Part shown: piece after piece, positions 49,491 to 61,600 of the stretch
Layout: each line of letters starts with the position of its first letter
Position numbering within the stretch: position 1 is the stretch's first letter
Origin: Cyrtodaria siliqua
Lineage: Eukaryota; Mollusca; Bivalvia; Adapedonta; Hiatellidae
Length of the DNA stretch: 64,000 nucleotides
Assembly (NCBI GenBank): GCA_037043455.1
Contig: JAWPHD010004482.1
Span: forward strand, 1 to 64,000
Reading direction: 5' to 3'
The notes under the pieces: model-generated
The model's database searches: none
The model's input: the letters and a program-made list of their open reading frames with translations, nothing else
What the model was told of the DNA's origin: nothing
Made by a program: the position numbers and the translations under genes

Positions 49491-50849
49491 GCAGCATAAC
49501 CTACCACCAATTGTCATTATTTAAGTTGTACAGTTTTGTACATGCTAATGCAAACCAGTTAATTAGCTATGTTCGTGTCTGTCTACTTTGTAACATTTAT
49601 AATAATAAAGGGAGCGTATGTTCCTGGATAAAGTTTCCATATCTCAGCCGGATTGATTCTTGCTATTGTATACCATTGACGTTATGTGAATCCACGTCGC
49701 CACATATATCTCAGCCTTTGAGCGTTAATTAAAAAAAGACCTATTGTTTCTGTTGAGATTTTCGAGGTTATTGTTGATACGCGAGATATTTTATCTGCAC
49801 CCGAGTATATTAGATAATACTTCAAAGCACATGTGTTAAACGAACACGTATATAGCTTATCTGGTCTACTAGACACAAATCAGGTCCTTACTTCAAAGGT
49901 AATAAGAAGTATGGTTATAAGTTATGTTCAAATATCGTAATCTATGCATATATAAGCAATGTTAGTGTCTGATATTTAACTTTTGGAGGGGAAACAGATA
50001 TAACAATTATACGTTACACTTGATACAATTATTAGTTTAATAAGGCAATGTGTTGCGTATGCATACATAGTTGACAAAGGCCAAAAAAACATGCGCGTAA
50101 ATGTAATGGTTTCTTTTGCTCTGTAACATTTAAACTGACTTACTTAGTACAGCACAAGATCTTGGCTTGCGAATCAAAGTAATTGAGATAAATTACTGAA
50201 GTAAGTTAACACTCTGCGCTAAATGTTTTAAAAAATATGCGCATAAACTATAATGAGTTATCAACATAGTTTTACAATATATGGATGTTGTATAATGCAT
50301 TAGTGTTATTTTCTAATGAAATATAATTATTTCACAATATTATTAAAACATGGACTGTAATACCAGGATTTAAGTTGATGATGTTTTTGTTACATAGATA
50401 ATGTTTGATTTGTTTCGCTTTGACGAAGCATTTCTTTAATTTGTTTTAACAGTTGTGTTCTATATAACGTGTTAGCGGGGTTTATTATAGATAGGCGGTA
50501 AACATTAACTTCGAACTCCTAGCGAGTATTCTATGGTGTTACAGTTAAAACCATTTACCGATATACTAATACTGTTGTTTCTACACATAATGGTTAAACA
50601 AACTGGTATTGCACCTCCTACACTTGCCAAGCGCAATAATTGGGATTTATATCCGCAAGGATTGATAATTATGAATTATTATTTCGTCTTTCTAGATGTT
50701 TGTCTTTAATATTTTCTTGTCGTACCCTTAACGGTTTGTCCTCTTGTTACTCTGGCTTCTTCCTGGTCATCCAGACTTACTTCGTGGCTTTCTAGGCTTT
50801 TGTTTTTTATATTATACTATTACTTACTTACTTACATATACATGATCAT

Positions 50850-51130
50850 TTATGTGTTTTAATTATGTTGCCTATTAATGCTGCCTTGTTTGTTAGAGAT
50901 TATAACCTGTGGTGATTTATTTACACTGTCCCGTTTATTGGGATGACAATAGAGTAAGAGTGAGGTTGGGTGCACCTTAGAACCTGGTTTAAACCCCCAG
51001 CCCTATTGTCAACCCTTTTGTGTTTGTGATGTATTATTTTGCCTTTTATTCATCTTTAAAGTTGTTTGAGTGTGTGTTTGTGGTTGACTGTCGTCCTTTG
51101 AATGTTACAATTCCCGTTCGATTGTTATAT
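50850..51130 (+). repeat. Second RT-element tail in U3
   Basis: Orthologous in position to 37880-38160: TTAATGCTGCCTTGTTTGTT, GGTGCACCTTAGAACCTGGT, GTCAACCCTTTTGTGTTTG. Confidence 0.7.
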
Positions 51131-52360
51131 CTACTTTCACTCGCAAACATTAACACAGTACGAATTTAGCCTATTGAAAGTGTTCTATGTGTGTCTAGTC
51201 GATTTGAATGGTGTATGCCTTGAGGTATTTAAACATGTATATGAGTATCCAATATGATTTAACGTGATGGCATAATCTAGTTTTGTTACAAAAACATGAT
51301 ATCAAAATGTTGGGATAAACTATACACGAGCAATATACTCATCGAAAATAGCGCATTTGTAAGACCACAAGTAATTCAGATATTTGAAAATTTAATTTTC
51401 ATCATTTACAACATTGATTGAATAACACACCTTTCGGATTGAATTAAATGTTTTATTTAAACAGCTATAAAAAAGCTTCTTTTGCTGCGTGTACATATTG
51501 TGCAAGGACAGTTATAAAGGGAAAAAGGGGATAAAGAGAAAGTGATCCAAAAGAAACCACAGCACGTAAACGCAATAACAGCTTAGTCCCCATTGTACCA
51601 CAATCTAATCCAAATTAGCAAATATATTGTCAATCAACAGCATGAACAGGACAAAACACTTCCGAAAGAGTGGTGAAGACAGGGTTACATACTTGGAATG
51701 GTCAGTAGGTCAGTAGGTAATACGGCCTACTGCTTAGCAAAATAGATTTTATGTCCACAAAACAAACGATCATAACTAATATTCCCGTACTTCTCAGCAT
51801 TAAGACAACAAATATGAACGTACCATAATCTCTTTACTCTACTTATTGAAAAAACCATTGGCATCATTAGATATTTATAGAGAGAGAGAGAGAGCTAGCA
51901 AAGGTGGATAAGCTGATAAGCCCTACACCCACGCCACCTCTTCCCATAGAAACACACATCCTACACCCAATCTAGAAGTATGTTCCATAAACAAAACAAA
52001 TAGCCGAGGAAAATAAAGCAATTTTGTGTAACAGAAAAATATGTCTGAACGGTTAAAACAATAGGAGCAAAGAAATCAATTCCAATCTAAACATATAAGA
52101 AGTGTTTTTGTAACATCATATTATCTCCTGGACTAACTGCTGCGGAAAAGCTAAAATAAATTATGCAAGCTTTCATTGGGGATAACTGAGTTATCTTGTT
52201 TTTTTATAATTTTAAGCATGTTCACATAAGCAGATCAATAGTATAACAGGTTGTAATTGGTCGATATGAAAGCATATCAAAATCCTTAACCAAACATGAG
52301 ATAAATGGTCCTATATAAACCTCAGCACGCTGACAAAATGGCACCAAAGGTGCACAACAC

Positions 52361-55103
52361 TATGGTGGCATATAGCTGCCGTCGAGATAATTTAGTCGCG
52401 ATACTTTTTCAGCTATTAAAAATGAGATATAGGGTCCCGTCCGAACGCAATGGCATCGTAGGTCCGCACTGTACTGCAAACAAGGACTTCAAAATACAAT
52501 GAAGGAGACAAAAAAACAACAGAAAGGGTGGTGAAGACAGGTTTACCGACTTGGAACGGTCAGTAGGCAATAAAGCCTACTGGTTAGACGACTTTTAAGC
52601 CCTTATAAGTCGAGTTATAAGAAAATTAGAGGAGTATCAGGTGCTGCCGTTGAACGCCCAGTTTTGATGTAAACAAGGTATGTTGTCACGTTTATTTGCA
52701 TATAACTTCTTTTCAAAGCGTTTAATCAAAAATCGAAGCGATCGTTCAACCCTTCTATGAAAGGTCTTAATCCACACCAAATATGCTAACTGAAAGTGCA
52801 GCAGTTGTTTTAGATGTTACCTTTCGCTTTGACGGACCATGAAGTAAAAGTGCATGCATACAGAAATAAAAGTGGTATTTTTCATTGATAAAATGCTTCT
52901 TGTCATATATGTTGCCATTAAAATATAGCATTGTCATGAATCAAAGAAACTTACACAAGCTTATGGGATCAGACAGTCGAATTAACGCAAATACTGTCCA
53001 CAATGCATCGATGCTCCATTAGAGTAACAGGTGCTGCATTGGAGCTATGGAATTAAGAAGTTGTTTTTTTCTTTTTAAGACACTACGAAAGGTACGTCTC
53101 TCCTCAGGTAGTTATGTCTACTGTCTACTCTATAAACCATTATCTCAGATGCTTGTTGAAAATGGGAGGAAAGTACCTTAGAGTGGCTCAAATTAAGTGA
53201 GTTTTGAAAGCGAATCCCACAATGCACTCAGTAAACTATTCCGAACATTGAGGCCATTCGGCGGAACTAAATAGTTTTGCACCGTTCCCACTACTCAACC
53301 TTTGCAGTGCACTCTAAGTAAAACATGTAACTCTAGGGCACGGAAAAAAATTACCACAAAGTCGCTAGTTGAACAAATTTGGTAGAGGAACATAAACTTA
53401 TGGTACCTGTAACATATTAGACCTCGAGCTCGTGCAGTTTCAGAGAAGAAGATCTATAGCTTTTCTGTAATTCTATGACGCCAGGGCGGCCCAGATTTTA
53501 CCCCGGGGACACCATTTTAACAAAATTGGTAAATGACCATAAGTTTATGCTACATGTAATATATGAGAGCTCTATACCTTGTGATTTTACAATAGATGTC
53601 TATGTAAAACATGTGTCACCCCAAAGTTGACCTCATGGTCATCATTTGAACAAACTTGATAGAATACCATGGTATTCGTTCGTATAATAGTAACGGCGGC
53701 CAAACACTTGGTGAGTGTGTGTGACCGGGGTGTAATGGGGGTGGGGGGGGTGGGGCTGGGGCTGGCGGTGGGGAGGTTCTGCTGTCTGAAGCAAATAAGT
53801 TCTGAGATAATGGTTTATATTTGGAAACACAGCAAAATAATTGAATAATTATGTTTATTTTATACTCATATGCAACTGCATGCCTTCACACTGCCTAATT
53901 GTCATCTATTGAATACTGAAATGCCAGTGCGTGCCTTAGCACACATAAATTGCTTCTCTTACAATTTAAAAACGATATTTCAGTTACTATATATGCTAAC
54001 CAGAAGAAGACGACCACGACGGCTGCGTTAGGATGTTGACACTAGCTAGGCTATTACTTGTTTCGTTTGTTTTTTTCGAAACATACTAGATAAAATTCGA
54101 ACATTTTTGCAAATATTGAAAATGATTCCTATACAAGATGTGCAGTATGAATCTGTCGACAGAGTAGACATAACTACCTCAGGAGAGAATTTCGACTGCA
54201 GTAGTGTCTTAAAAAGAGAAAGAAAAAATCTTCTTAATTCCATGGCTCTAATGCAGCACCGGTCGCTCTACTGTAGTAACGATGCATTTTGGACAACATT
54301 TGTGTTTATTCGACTGTCCAAGCCCACAAACTTGTGTAAGTTCCTTTGGTTTATGACAATTCTATGTTTTAATGGCAACATATGTGACAAGAAGCAGTTC
54401 ATCAATAGAAAATACCACTTTTATTTACGTGTGCATGCACTTTCACTTCATGGTCCGTCAACGCGAAACGTCAAATCTAAAAAACTACTGCACTTTCAGT
54501 TAGGATATTTGGTGTGGATTAAGGCCTTTCACATATTTAAGGGTTAAACGACTGTCTTCGATTTTTGATAAACGCTTTGAGAAGAAATTATACGCAAATA
54601 AACGTGACAACATACCTTGTTTACATCAAAAAGGGGCGCTCAGTGGCAGCACCGGATACTCCTCTAACGGTGCAGACGTCAGCACCATGAGAGCGTTTGT
54701 TAGGCGTGGAGTGTTAGTCAAGTTAGGTATAAATAGATTTCTTCACATTCGGAATATCATCAGACTGCTTCACTGCGCATGTCCCGTTTCACTAAAACAA
54801 GCAATTCGCATGTCCTGTTTCACTCAAACAATCAATTTAAATTGACGGCTGTATAGTAATCTACTTCACACATTTCAGTTCCTTTCCTTAAAATTCGAGT
54901 GATCCGAAGATTAAAAACTAACGCGAAATATTAATCGAGTATGTCACTTTAGAGCATTATCATGACTTCATAGTTAAAGTTTATGGTGATACTTATCTAG
55001 ACTTTGTTTTTATAAGTCGACTTCTGAGGACTTAAAAGTCGTCTTAATAGCTGAAAAAAAGTATCTCGACTAAATTACCTCGACGGCAGTTATATGCCAC
55101 CGT
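52361..55103. mobile_element. Long-TIR foldback element, intermediate form (U3)
   Basis: The ends TATGGTGGCATATAGCTGCC and GACGGCAGTTATATGCCACC match the U1 and U2 versions. The left arm is interrupted near 52420-52590 by unrelated text that includes a GGTCAGTAGGCAATA copy. The loop has one 575-bp block (52970-53520) and a G-rich stretch. The frame 54107-54547 is arm sequence. Confidence 0.8.
53725..53778 (+). repeat. G-rich segment
   Basis: Runs of three to seven G over about 55 bp inside the foldback loop, a G-quadruplex candidate. Confidence 0.65.
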
Positions 55104-56056
55104 ACAACACAAACAATATAACACAAACTAAATCAAATGAGAAAATGTGATAGTCAGTGAAAAGAGCTAATATTCATAAAGCAACTTAAGGGGAAATAAG
55201 ACTTAACATTTAAAAAATTTACATTGTGACTAAAGACCATCTATTGAAAGATAAATAAATAGCTGTTTGCTTTATTTATCCATAACCTTATTAACAATAT
55301 TAAGAAAACGCCTTAAATAGATAGAAAACGGTGTTGATTGATAAATTGATAACATTTATAAAATCTGACATAAGACATTGCTAAGAATCTTGGAGATTAT
55401 GGACCCAGGACAATATTTAATACATAACATAAAGATTGGTGAATATAGGGTTAATGATATGCATAAACAAGGAATATTCTTTAAATCGTAAATTTACAAT
55501 AGTTTGAGCAAATAAAGAGCATGTGTAAATATATTGTTTCGGAAGAATCGTACACAGATAGTTTTGTTGTTCGGTTCCTAATAAATACTCCATAGGTAGG
55601 AGTGAAGTTAGGTACTCCCTGAAATCAGGTTAAACACATCAGCTGTCTATTTCGCCACTACGGTACCTTTGTTGTTCACACTTTTCTGTATGGTTCGCAC
55701 TTTTAAAAGATAAATCTTGTCTATGTAATTGTAATTAAGTATAAGCTTTCACTATACGACTTTTGCATATGTTTATATTTGGGGTATTAAATTGTATATA
55801 TATATAGTGGATTATCTACAAAAGATCTAAACAACGCAAAACATGCTTTACCTTAAACAGTGGCATTAACAGTCAATACTTGAACAAAGGAAACACTGAA
55901 TATGGTACTCGACACTAACAAATCATTCCAGCCATCCCATCGATCCGGTTGGTGAAAATCCGAAATATTTTATTGAAATTGTCACATTCATGACAACATA
56001 AAGTTCCCTTCTGTCAGTATATATAAAATGTAATATTAATTTGCATGCATTGATAA

Positions 56057-57464
56057 TGGTTAAGTTTGTGAAGCACTCATCTTCCTATTAGATAATATTT
56101 TCGTCAGGTATGGCACCACCGTTTATAGACAAATTGTTGGTATCCCTATGGGAACGAACTGTGCACCACTTGTCGCAGATTTGTTTTTATTTTGCTTTGA
56201 AAGGGATTTCATGTTGAGTCTTTAACCAGATACCCAGGCAGATGTTATTGAAGCTTTTAATGATACCTCTCGGTATCTGGATGACATACTAAACATTGAC
56301 AAATCTTTCTTTGCAACTATGCTTGATAATATTTATCCTAAAGGACCTCAGCTTAATAAAGCTAATATATCTGATACTAACACTTCTTTTCTTGATTTAG
56401 ATCTCTCGATTGAAAATTGTGAAATAATTAGCAAAATCTATGACAAGAGAGATAATTTTAATTTTGACATTGTTATTTACTCCCACTTGGATGGGGATGT
56501 TCCCCGAGCAACTTCTTATGTGTCTGAATTTATTCGTTTTTCAAGAGCTTGTACTCGAGTTAAGGACTTTAATATTCGTATTCTTTATAAAAAGCTTCTC
56601 AATCAAGGTTACCGTTACCATACACTTCGTAAAACCTTTGCAAAAATGTATTATCGTAACCCTGATCTTCTTTCCAAATATAAAAGTAATTTTAGGACTC
56701 TTCTGCGACAAGGACTATCACAACCTGACTTCTATGGTGATGTGATTTATAAACTTAGTAAGATTCTTGGTCATGATCACTTTCATACTATCTTTGTTAA
56801 ACTTGTTAAAATGTTTATCAAAAGAGGTTACGACCCTATAATTTTGCAACGTACTGCATGCTTGGTGGTGGACCCTTTTACAATTCGTCACTATGCTTTC
56901 CTCTTTAATTGTACGATGACCGGACAGCCTGTGGACCATATGATGCCGACTACCTAAAGCCCATTGGGACGGTGGCGTTTTCTGTTTGTCTATGATCTTT
57001 CTTTTCGTGCCCTTAATGGTTTATTCTCTTGTTGCTATGGCTTCTGCCAAGTCATTGAGTACCTTCATTGTGGCTTTCTAGGCTATTGTTTTTTTGTATT
57101 ATATTTACATGAGCATATTTGTGTGTTTTACTTATATTGCCTATTGATGCTGCCTTGTTGGTTAGAGATTAGATCATGGCGGGGATTTCTTTATTTACAC
57201 TGTCCTGTTTTAATGAGATGACAGTATGGTAAGTGTGAGGTTTGGTGCACCCTAGAACCGGTTTAAACCCCCAGTGGCCTACTTTGCCACTGACCGTTCC
57301 AAGGCGGTAGCCCTATTGTCAAACCTTTTGTGTTTGTGATGTCGTTTGCTTTTATTATTACTTTTGCCTTCTTGTTTGTCTGTTTGCATGTTTGTTTCTG
57401 TGTTTTGTGGTTGACTGTCCTCCTTGAATGCTACTTTCCCTGTCCGATCTTTTTATATATCTTT
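56057..57464 (+). pseudogene. Best-preserved RT retroelement copy (one in-frame stop)
   Basis: From about 56070 a single frame covers most of an RT: EALIFLLDNIFVRYGTT, VYRQIVGIPMGTNCAPLVAD, ERDFMLSL, a TAA at 56223-56225, then PDTQADVIEAFNDTSRYLDD with the catalytic aspartates, ILNIDKSFF, IYPKGPQLNKANISDTNTSF, KIYDKRDNFNFDI, ATSYVSEFIRFSRACTR, LLNQGYRYHTLRKTF, and the C-terminus ending at 56957. The tail continues to about 57464. Other units give the empty site (22993-23020: GATAATTGTTATTGTAGAAC), so this is a separate, 5'-truncated insertion. It is a cellular retroelement RT of a family I know from cnidarians and molluscs, perhaps Penelope-related; no GIY-YIG or other endonuclease domain is seen. 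Confidence 0.75.
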
Positions 57465-58145
57465 ATTGTAGAACTTGTCTAGGTCTCGAAGCAGACTTTC
57501 AAATCGAATTGGTTAAAAATCAGAATATTTTCCGTCCTAAAGTTATCGTGTAGTTATTCAATAATCAAGGGCAATATCGGTATAGCCAATTATTGGCGTA
57601 TAATACAAAAAAAAAGGTTTTTGGAAGACGGTGGAGGGGTAGGATGAAAAAGTAGCTTCTAGTCTACTAAAAAATTTATTGAAATGAGAGTACTTAACTA
57701 AAGCGCACTATGGAGTACACAAGAGAAGTGTAAGGAAGATAACGAACTATTACACAAGGCGCTTAACTGTACGGAGATATATTGATTCTGTTAAAATATG
57801 GTATACTTCTTTAAAAACAAAATGGAAATGAGTAAAATATAGTTTAAAAATAATATATTGATACAATTCTGTTATTTGTATTCGACACATTAACATGGCT
57901 GCCAACATATTAAGCAACACACGTGACTTATGTTTTACAAAGTGTGGATACTGCATACATTGTTTATATTATAAATTGTCAAATAGTAGCATTGTGTCTA
58001 TTATTACGGAGGTGTACAGTACTGGTTCTACCTAGGAAAAGTGGGTGGTCTGCCTCCACCACAAAAATTCGACCGTTATATATAACCTTTCATGTGTTGA
58101 AAATGACGTAAACAACCATCCAAACAAACAAGTAGCATCTACAAT

Positions 58146-58192
58146 TTGAACAGTAAATATAGATATAAAGATCGAACAGGAAAAGCAGCATT
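58146..58192 (-). repeat. RT-element 3' end, inverted fragment
   Basis: The inverse complement reads CGTCCTTGAATGCTGCTTTT then CCTGTTCGATCTTTATATCT, the terminal 45 or so bases of the retroelement, in the opposite orientation to the other copies in U3. Confidence 0.7.
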
Positions 58193-58994
58193 CAAGGACG
58201 ACAGGGTTACAGACTTGGAATGTTATGTAGGCAATACGGCAAGCTGTTTAGCTAAATCGATTGTATGTGCACAAAACAAACGATCATAACTAACATTCCC
58301 GTACGTTTAAGCAGTAAGACAACACATATAAACGTACCATAATATATTTACTCTACTTATTGAGAAAACCATTGGCATTATATATACAGAGAGAAAGCTA
58401 GCAAAGACTGATAAGCTAATAAGCCCCACGCCCACGCCACCCCTCCCAAAGAAACACACATCCAACACCCACTCTAGAAGTCTGTGCCATAAACACAAAA
58501 AATAGCTGACCGAACACACCTTATACGAGGAAAATAAACAAAGCGTTTTGCGTAACCGAAAAACATGTCTGAACGGTTAAAACTATAGGTGCAGAGAAAC
58601 AAGTTCCAATCTAAACATATACGAGATGTTTTTATGACATCAATATCATCTCCTGTACTAACTGCTGCGTAGCACGACACAATAAGGAAATGCTAAAATA
58701 AAATATATATACTTGTATTAAGGATAACTGTGTTTATGATTTTAAGCACGTTCATATAAGCCGATCAATAGTATAACAGGTTGCAACAGGTTGACATGAA
58801 AGCATATCAAAATCCTTAACCAAAAATGAGATAAATGGTCCTATAGAAACTTCAGCACTCAAACGAAGTGGCACCAACACATGAAGTATGTTTTACAAAA
58901 TGTGGATAGTTCATACATTGTTTATAATATAAACAGTCTAAGAGTAGTATTTAAAATGTCAACAGTAACACTAACCAACTGTAATCTCCCTTCA

Positions 58995-59451
58995 GGTCTC
59001 ACACCTATATTATCTCCCTTGAAAGCTCACGGACCTAGAGACAAAAGGAAAACAGAAAATAATTCTAATTTTTTCTCTATTTTAGGCAATTTTTAATTTG
59101 ACAAAGAGGTTTTTCTTTGCTTCAGCATACATCTGCAGTGTAAAAGACTGATGATACAGAAAATCCCACGTTGATATGAAGTTGCATTCAAAATTCATAA
59201 GCATTTGACCGAAGCACCACAAAGTCAGCTAGATAGTGTATGAATTTGGTATTTTTCATAGAGGTTGCATAAATATGAGCGAGGAAAAAAACCAACCTGG
59301 CTAATGTTTGTATTTTTTTGTTTTATTTTACAGATCTTAGCAGTCCTGAAGATATTAAATCAACAACAAGGTCTGCTGGGACGTTTTGAAGGTCATGTGT
59401 TGGAAACAGCTATACAGTAACCCTATGTGAAATTAATTGTGGTGTGAGACC
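58995..59451 (+). mobile_element. Solo 457-bp element with TTCA target duplication
   Basis: The third copy of the 457-bp repeat, four or five differences from the copies at 32993 and 36390. It is flanked by TTCA at 58991-58994 and 59452-59455. U1 (25086) and U2 (45830) show the empty site GACCTTCAGAGCCAAC with one TTCA. The element ends GGTCTCACACC/GGTGTGAGACC are intact. It could be a solo terminal repeat of the nuclease element or an independent small TIR element. Confidence 0.85.
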
Positions 59452-59551
59452 TTCAGAGCCAACGTAAGCGGTCTTCAAATAAATAATTAAAACTTTCATG
59501 CCAGCTTGATTACAAAACAAAATTAAATGTTTAATTCTTCATGAAAATATA

Positions 59552-59798
59552 CTGAGGGAAAAAAGTTTTGCAAGTTTGTTTAGATGAAATAATACTGTAT
59601 ACAAGATATATTGACATTTCGGGACTTTACGGGCTTGACGCCTATACGTTCATTTATTCGTTATGTCATTCAGATGTCGGACTGTTATTGATGTGTGTTT
59701 AATATTATAGTGTCTATGGCAGTAGTTTCTTGATTTTACAACCAAAAATGTTTTATTTTCAGGATGCAACAAAAACTTGCTAAACATTTTTCTCTCAG
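59552..59798. mobile_element. 247-bp TIR element with TA target duplication
   Basis: The left end CTGAGGGAAAAAAGTTTTGC and the inverse of the right end, CTGAGAGAAAAATGTTTAGC, form imperfect TIRs of about 25 bp. TA flanks both sides (59550-59551 and 59799-59800). The interrupted text ATGAAAATA / TATTGGATAGTAATT is continuous at 14861-14885. TA duplication suggests a Tc1/mariner-type MITE. Confidence 0.8.
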
Positions 59799-59800
59799 TA

Positions 59801-60375
59801 TATATTGGATAGTAATTATAATTGACTTGGCAGATATTACAAACTACTTCAGAATGCATTCAGCATTCTAATTGTTTAACCTACTAAAATGAAAATACTG
59901 ATTATATAAGCTTGAGCATGAACACAAACTAAAATAAGTGTTACCCAAAAAACACTCCAGGCTTTATATATCAAAGACTTGGTTAACCTATATGAAAGCA
60001 TTTAAAAACCGTACGCAAGAACATGATGACATAATTGAGATAGGAATCGTCTAAGTAAAGGTGGTCTATCTTTTGCAATATTTACTTTCTGGTTCTGGTA
60101 ATGTTTAATTGTAAATCATGATCAAGTAAATTAAATTGAATTCTGTTTAACGGCAACATATTCTTAGGTTAGTTAGAGTGTCCCCAGACAATGGGAATTA
60201 TACATGGGAATCCGAAACTATCGAATAGACTCATGTGCTTCTTAAATGTTTTCAATTGTTACTCCGATACAACTGATCTCCGGTGCGACGTACGAGGGTA
60301 ACACATTAAACCCATGTATTCCCATAGGCCTGTTTTTGAGGGCCTAGGACAGCTTGAACAGCGCTTTAATTAAAC
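59801..60375. other. Fading unit homology, then unrecognised
   Basis: Up to about 60050 the sequence is a diverged copy of 14880-15115 (ATTCTAATTGTTTAACCTAC, GTACGCAAGAACATGATGAC). The rest holds nothing I recognise. Confidence 0.5.
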
Positions 60376-60623
60376 ATTGTAGCATGGTCGGTGACATTTC
60401 CTTTGATGAATGCAGAGTATTAAATCGTTTACTTTAGGGTAACTAAAGGGCGTGGCTATACCGTACTACAACTACCGGATATTGGAATTTAGAGTACGGT
60501 CACTATGACGTCACGGTGTTACTAAGACACCATGCTACAAAAAAGATAGAGTCTGTCTCAGCTCGTTGGTTATTTAAACGCCCATCTCGGTGTTTAAATT
60601 AGCTAACTCGCTGAGACCAGAAT
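60376..60623 (-). promoter_or_regulatory. Promoter-like dispersed repeat, right inverted copy
   Basis: Inverse copy of 5583-5801: starts ATTGTAGCATGGTCGGTGAC, has GGGCGTGGC (60448-60456), TGACGTCA (60506-60513), a TATTTAAA stretch and ends AACTCGCTGAGACCAGAAT. The three motifs and their order are kept although the copies have diverged between them. Confidence 0.5.
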
Positions 60624-61324
60624 ATTTATTACATGTTTGATGATTTCAAGCACACTTCACTGAGTACTAAATATTCCTTTAAACAGTTTCAAATGTTGCC
60701 AGTAATAGTATTTTATGGATGCTATGGAAACCTTAAAGGAAGGTAATTTGATGATTTTTGATCATCAAAAGCTGCTACCTACCCAATTGGTGTTGTGTTT
60801 TTCTGTGATATTTTTCGAAAGCAACGTATAGAGAATATTGTCTTGGACAAATTGAGGTAATGTTTGTAGATTGTATGTGTTTTTACCAAAAATGCATGGT
60901 TTTAGAAAAAGGGGGATAACTCCATTGTGTCCTAAGCTTTTCAAAAATATATTTTGTTTGGACTGTTGGTGGTGGTCGATCTAATTATTCCATATACATC
61001 ATTTATTATTTCCTGATTTGCTGTCTATAAAATAAGAGAAAGAAAAAGGGGTGCTTTTTATTTTTGCTCGGTATATATCCACGTGGGAGAGTAGCGTTAA
61101 CATTACACATAACTCTTGAAGGAAGATAACCACTGCATTGACAGAAATGATACAATCCACATATATAACCATAATCCTGAATTTACAAAGACAGTTGAAT
61201 ATATTGTCAAAGCTGTAAACTTGTCTAACTTTTCTTGAGTTGATATTCGCTTTATTTGTACGAGTGTAATTGCTACATTAAATGTTTTTTATTATTATTG
61301 TCGACTTTGTAAGGATGAATAAAC
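60624..61324. other. Intergenic, nothing recognised
   Basis: No open frame, repeat or RNA gene that I can support. Confidence 0.45.
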
Positions 61325-61600
61325 TTATACTGCCTATTGATGCTGCCTTGTTTGTTAGAGGCTATAACCTGGCGGGGATATCTTCATTTACACTGTCTCG
61401 TTTTATTGGGATGACAATAGGGTAAGAGAGAGGTGTGATGCACCATCCAACGACCTGTTTTGCTACTGACCGTTCCAAGGCAGTAGCCGTATTGTCAACC
61501 CTTTTTTGTTTGTGATGTCATGTTTTGCCTTTAATACATCTTTGTAGTAGCTGTTTATTTCGTTTATGAGCGTGATTGTCCTTTAAAACCAGTTATTTTT
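61325..61600 (+). repeat. RT-element 3' tail, isolated
   Basis: TATTGATGCTGCCTTGTTTG, CTGGCGGGGATATCTTCATT, GACCGTTCCAAGGCAGTAGC and GTATTGTCAACCC. There is no RT coding part upstream. Confidence 0.7.

Larger units (their letters stand above)
46451..59500. repeat. Higher-order tandem unit U3
   Basis: Same blocks as U1 and U2, starting GATATCGTTTATGTCATATT. It has lost about 1 kb between the RT tail and the dispersed block (junction about 48943) and gained a separate RT insertion at about 56057-57464, one 575-bp block and the solo 457-bp element. After 59500 it resembles unit text found at 14815-15010, so array homology fades gradually on the right. Confidence 0.8.
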
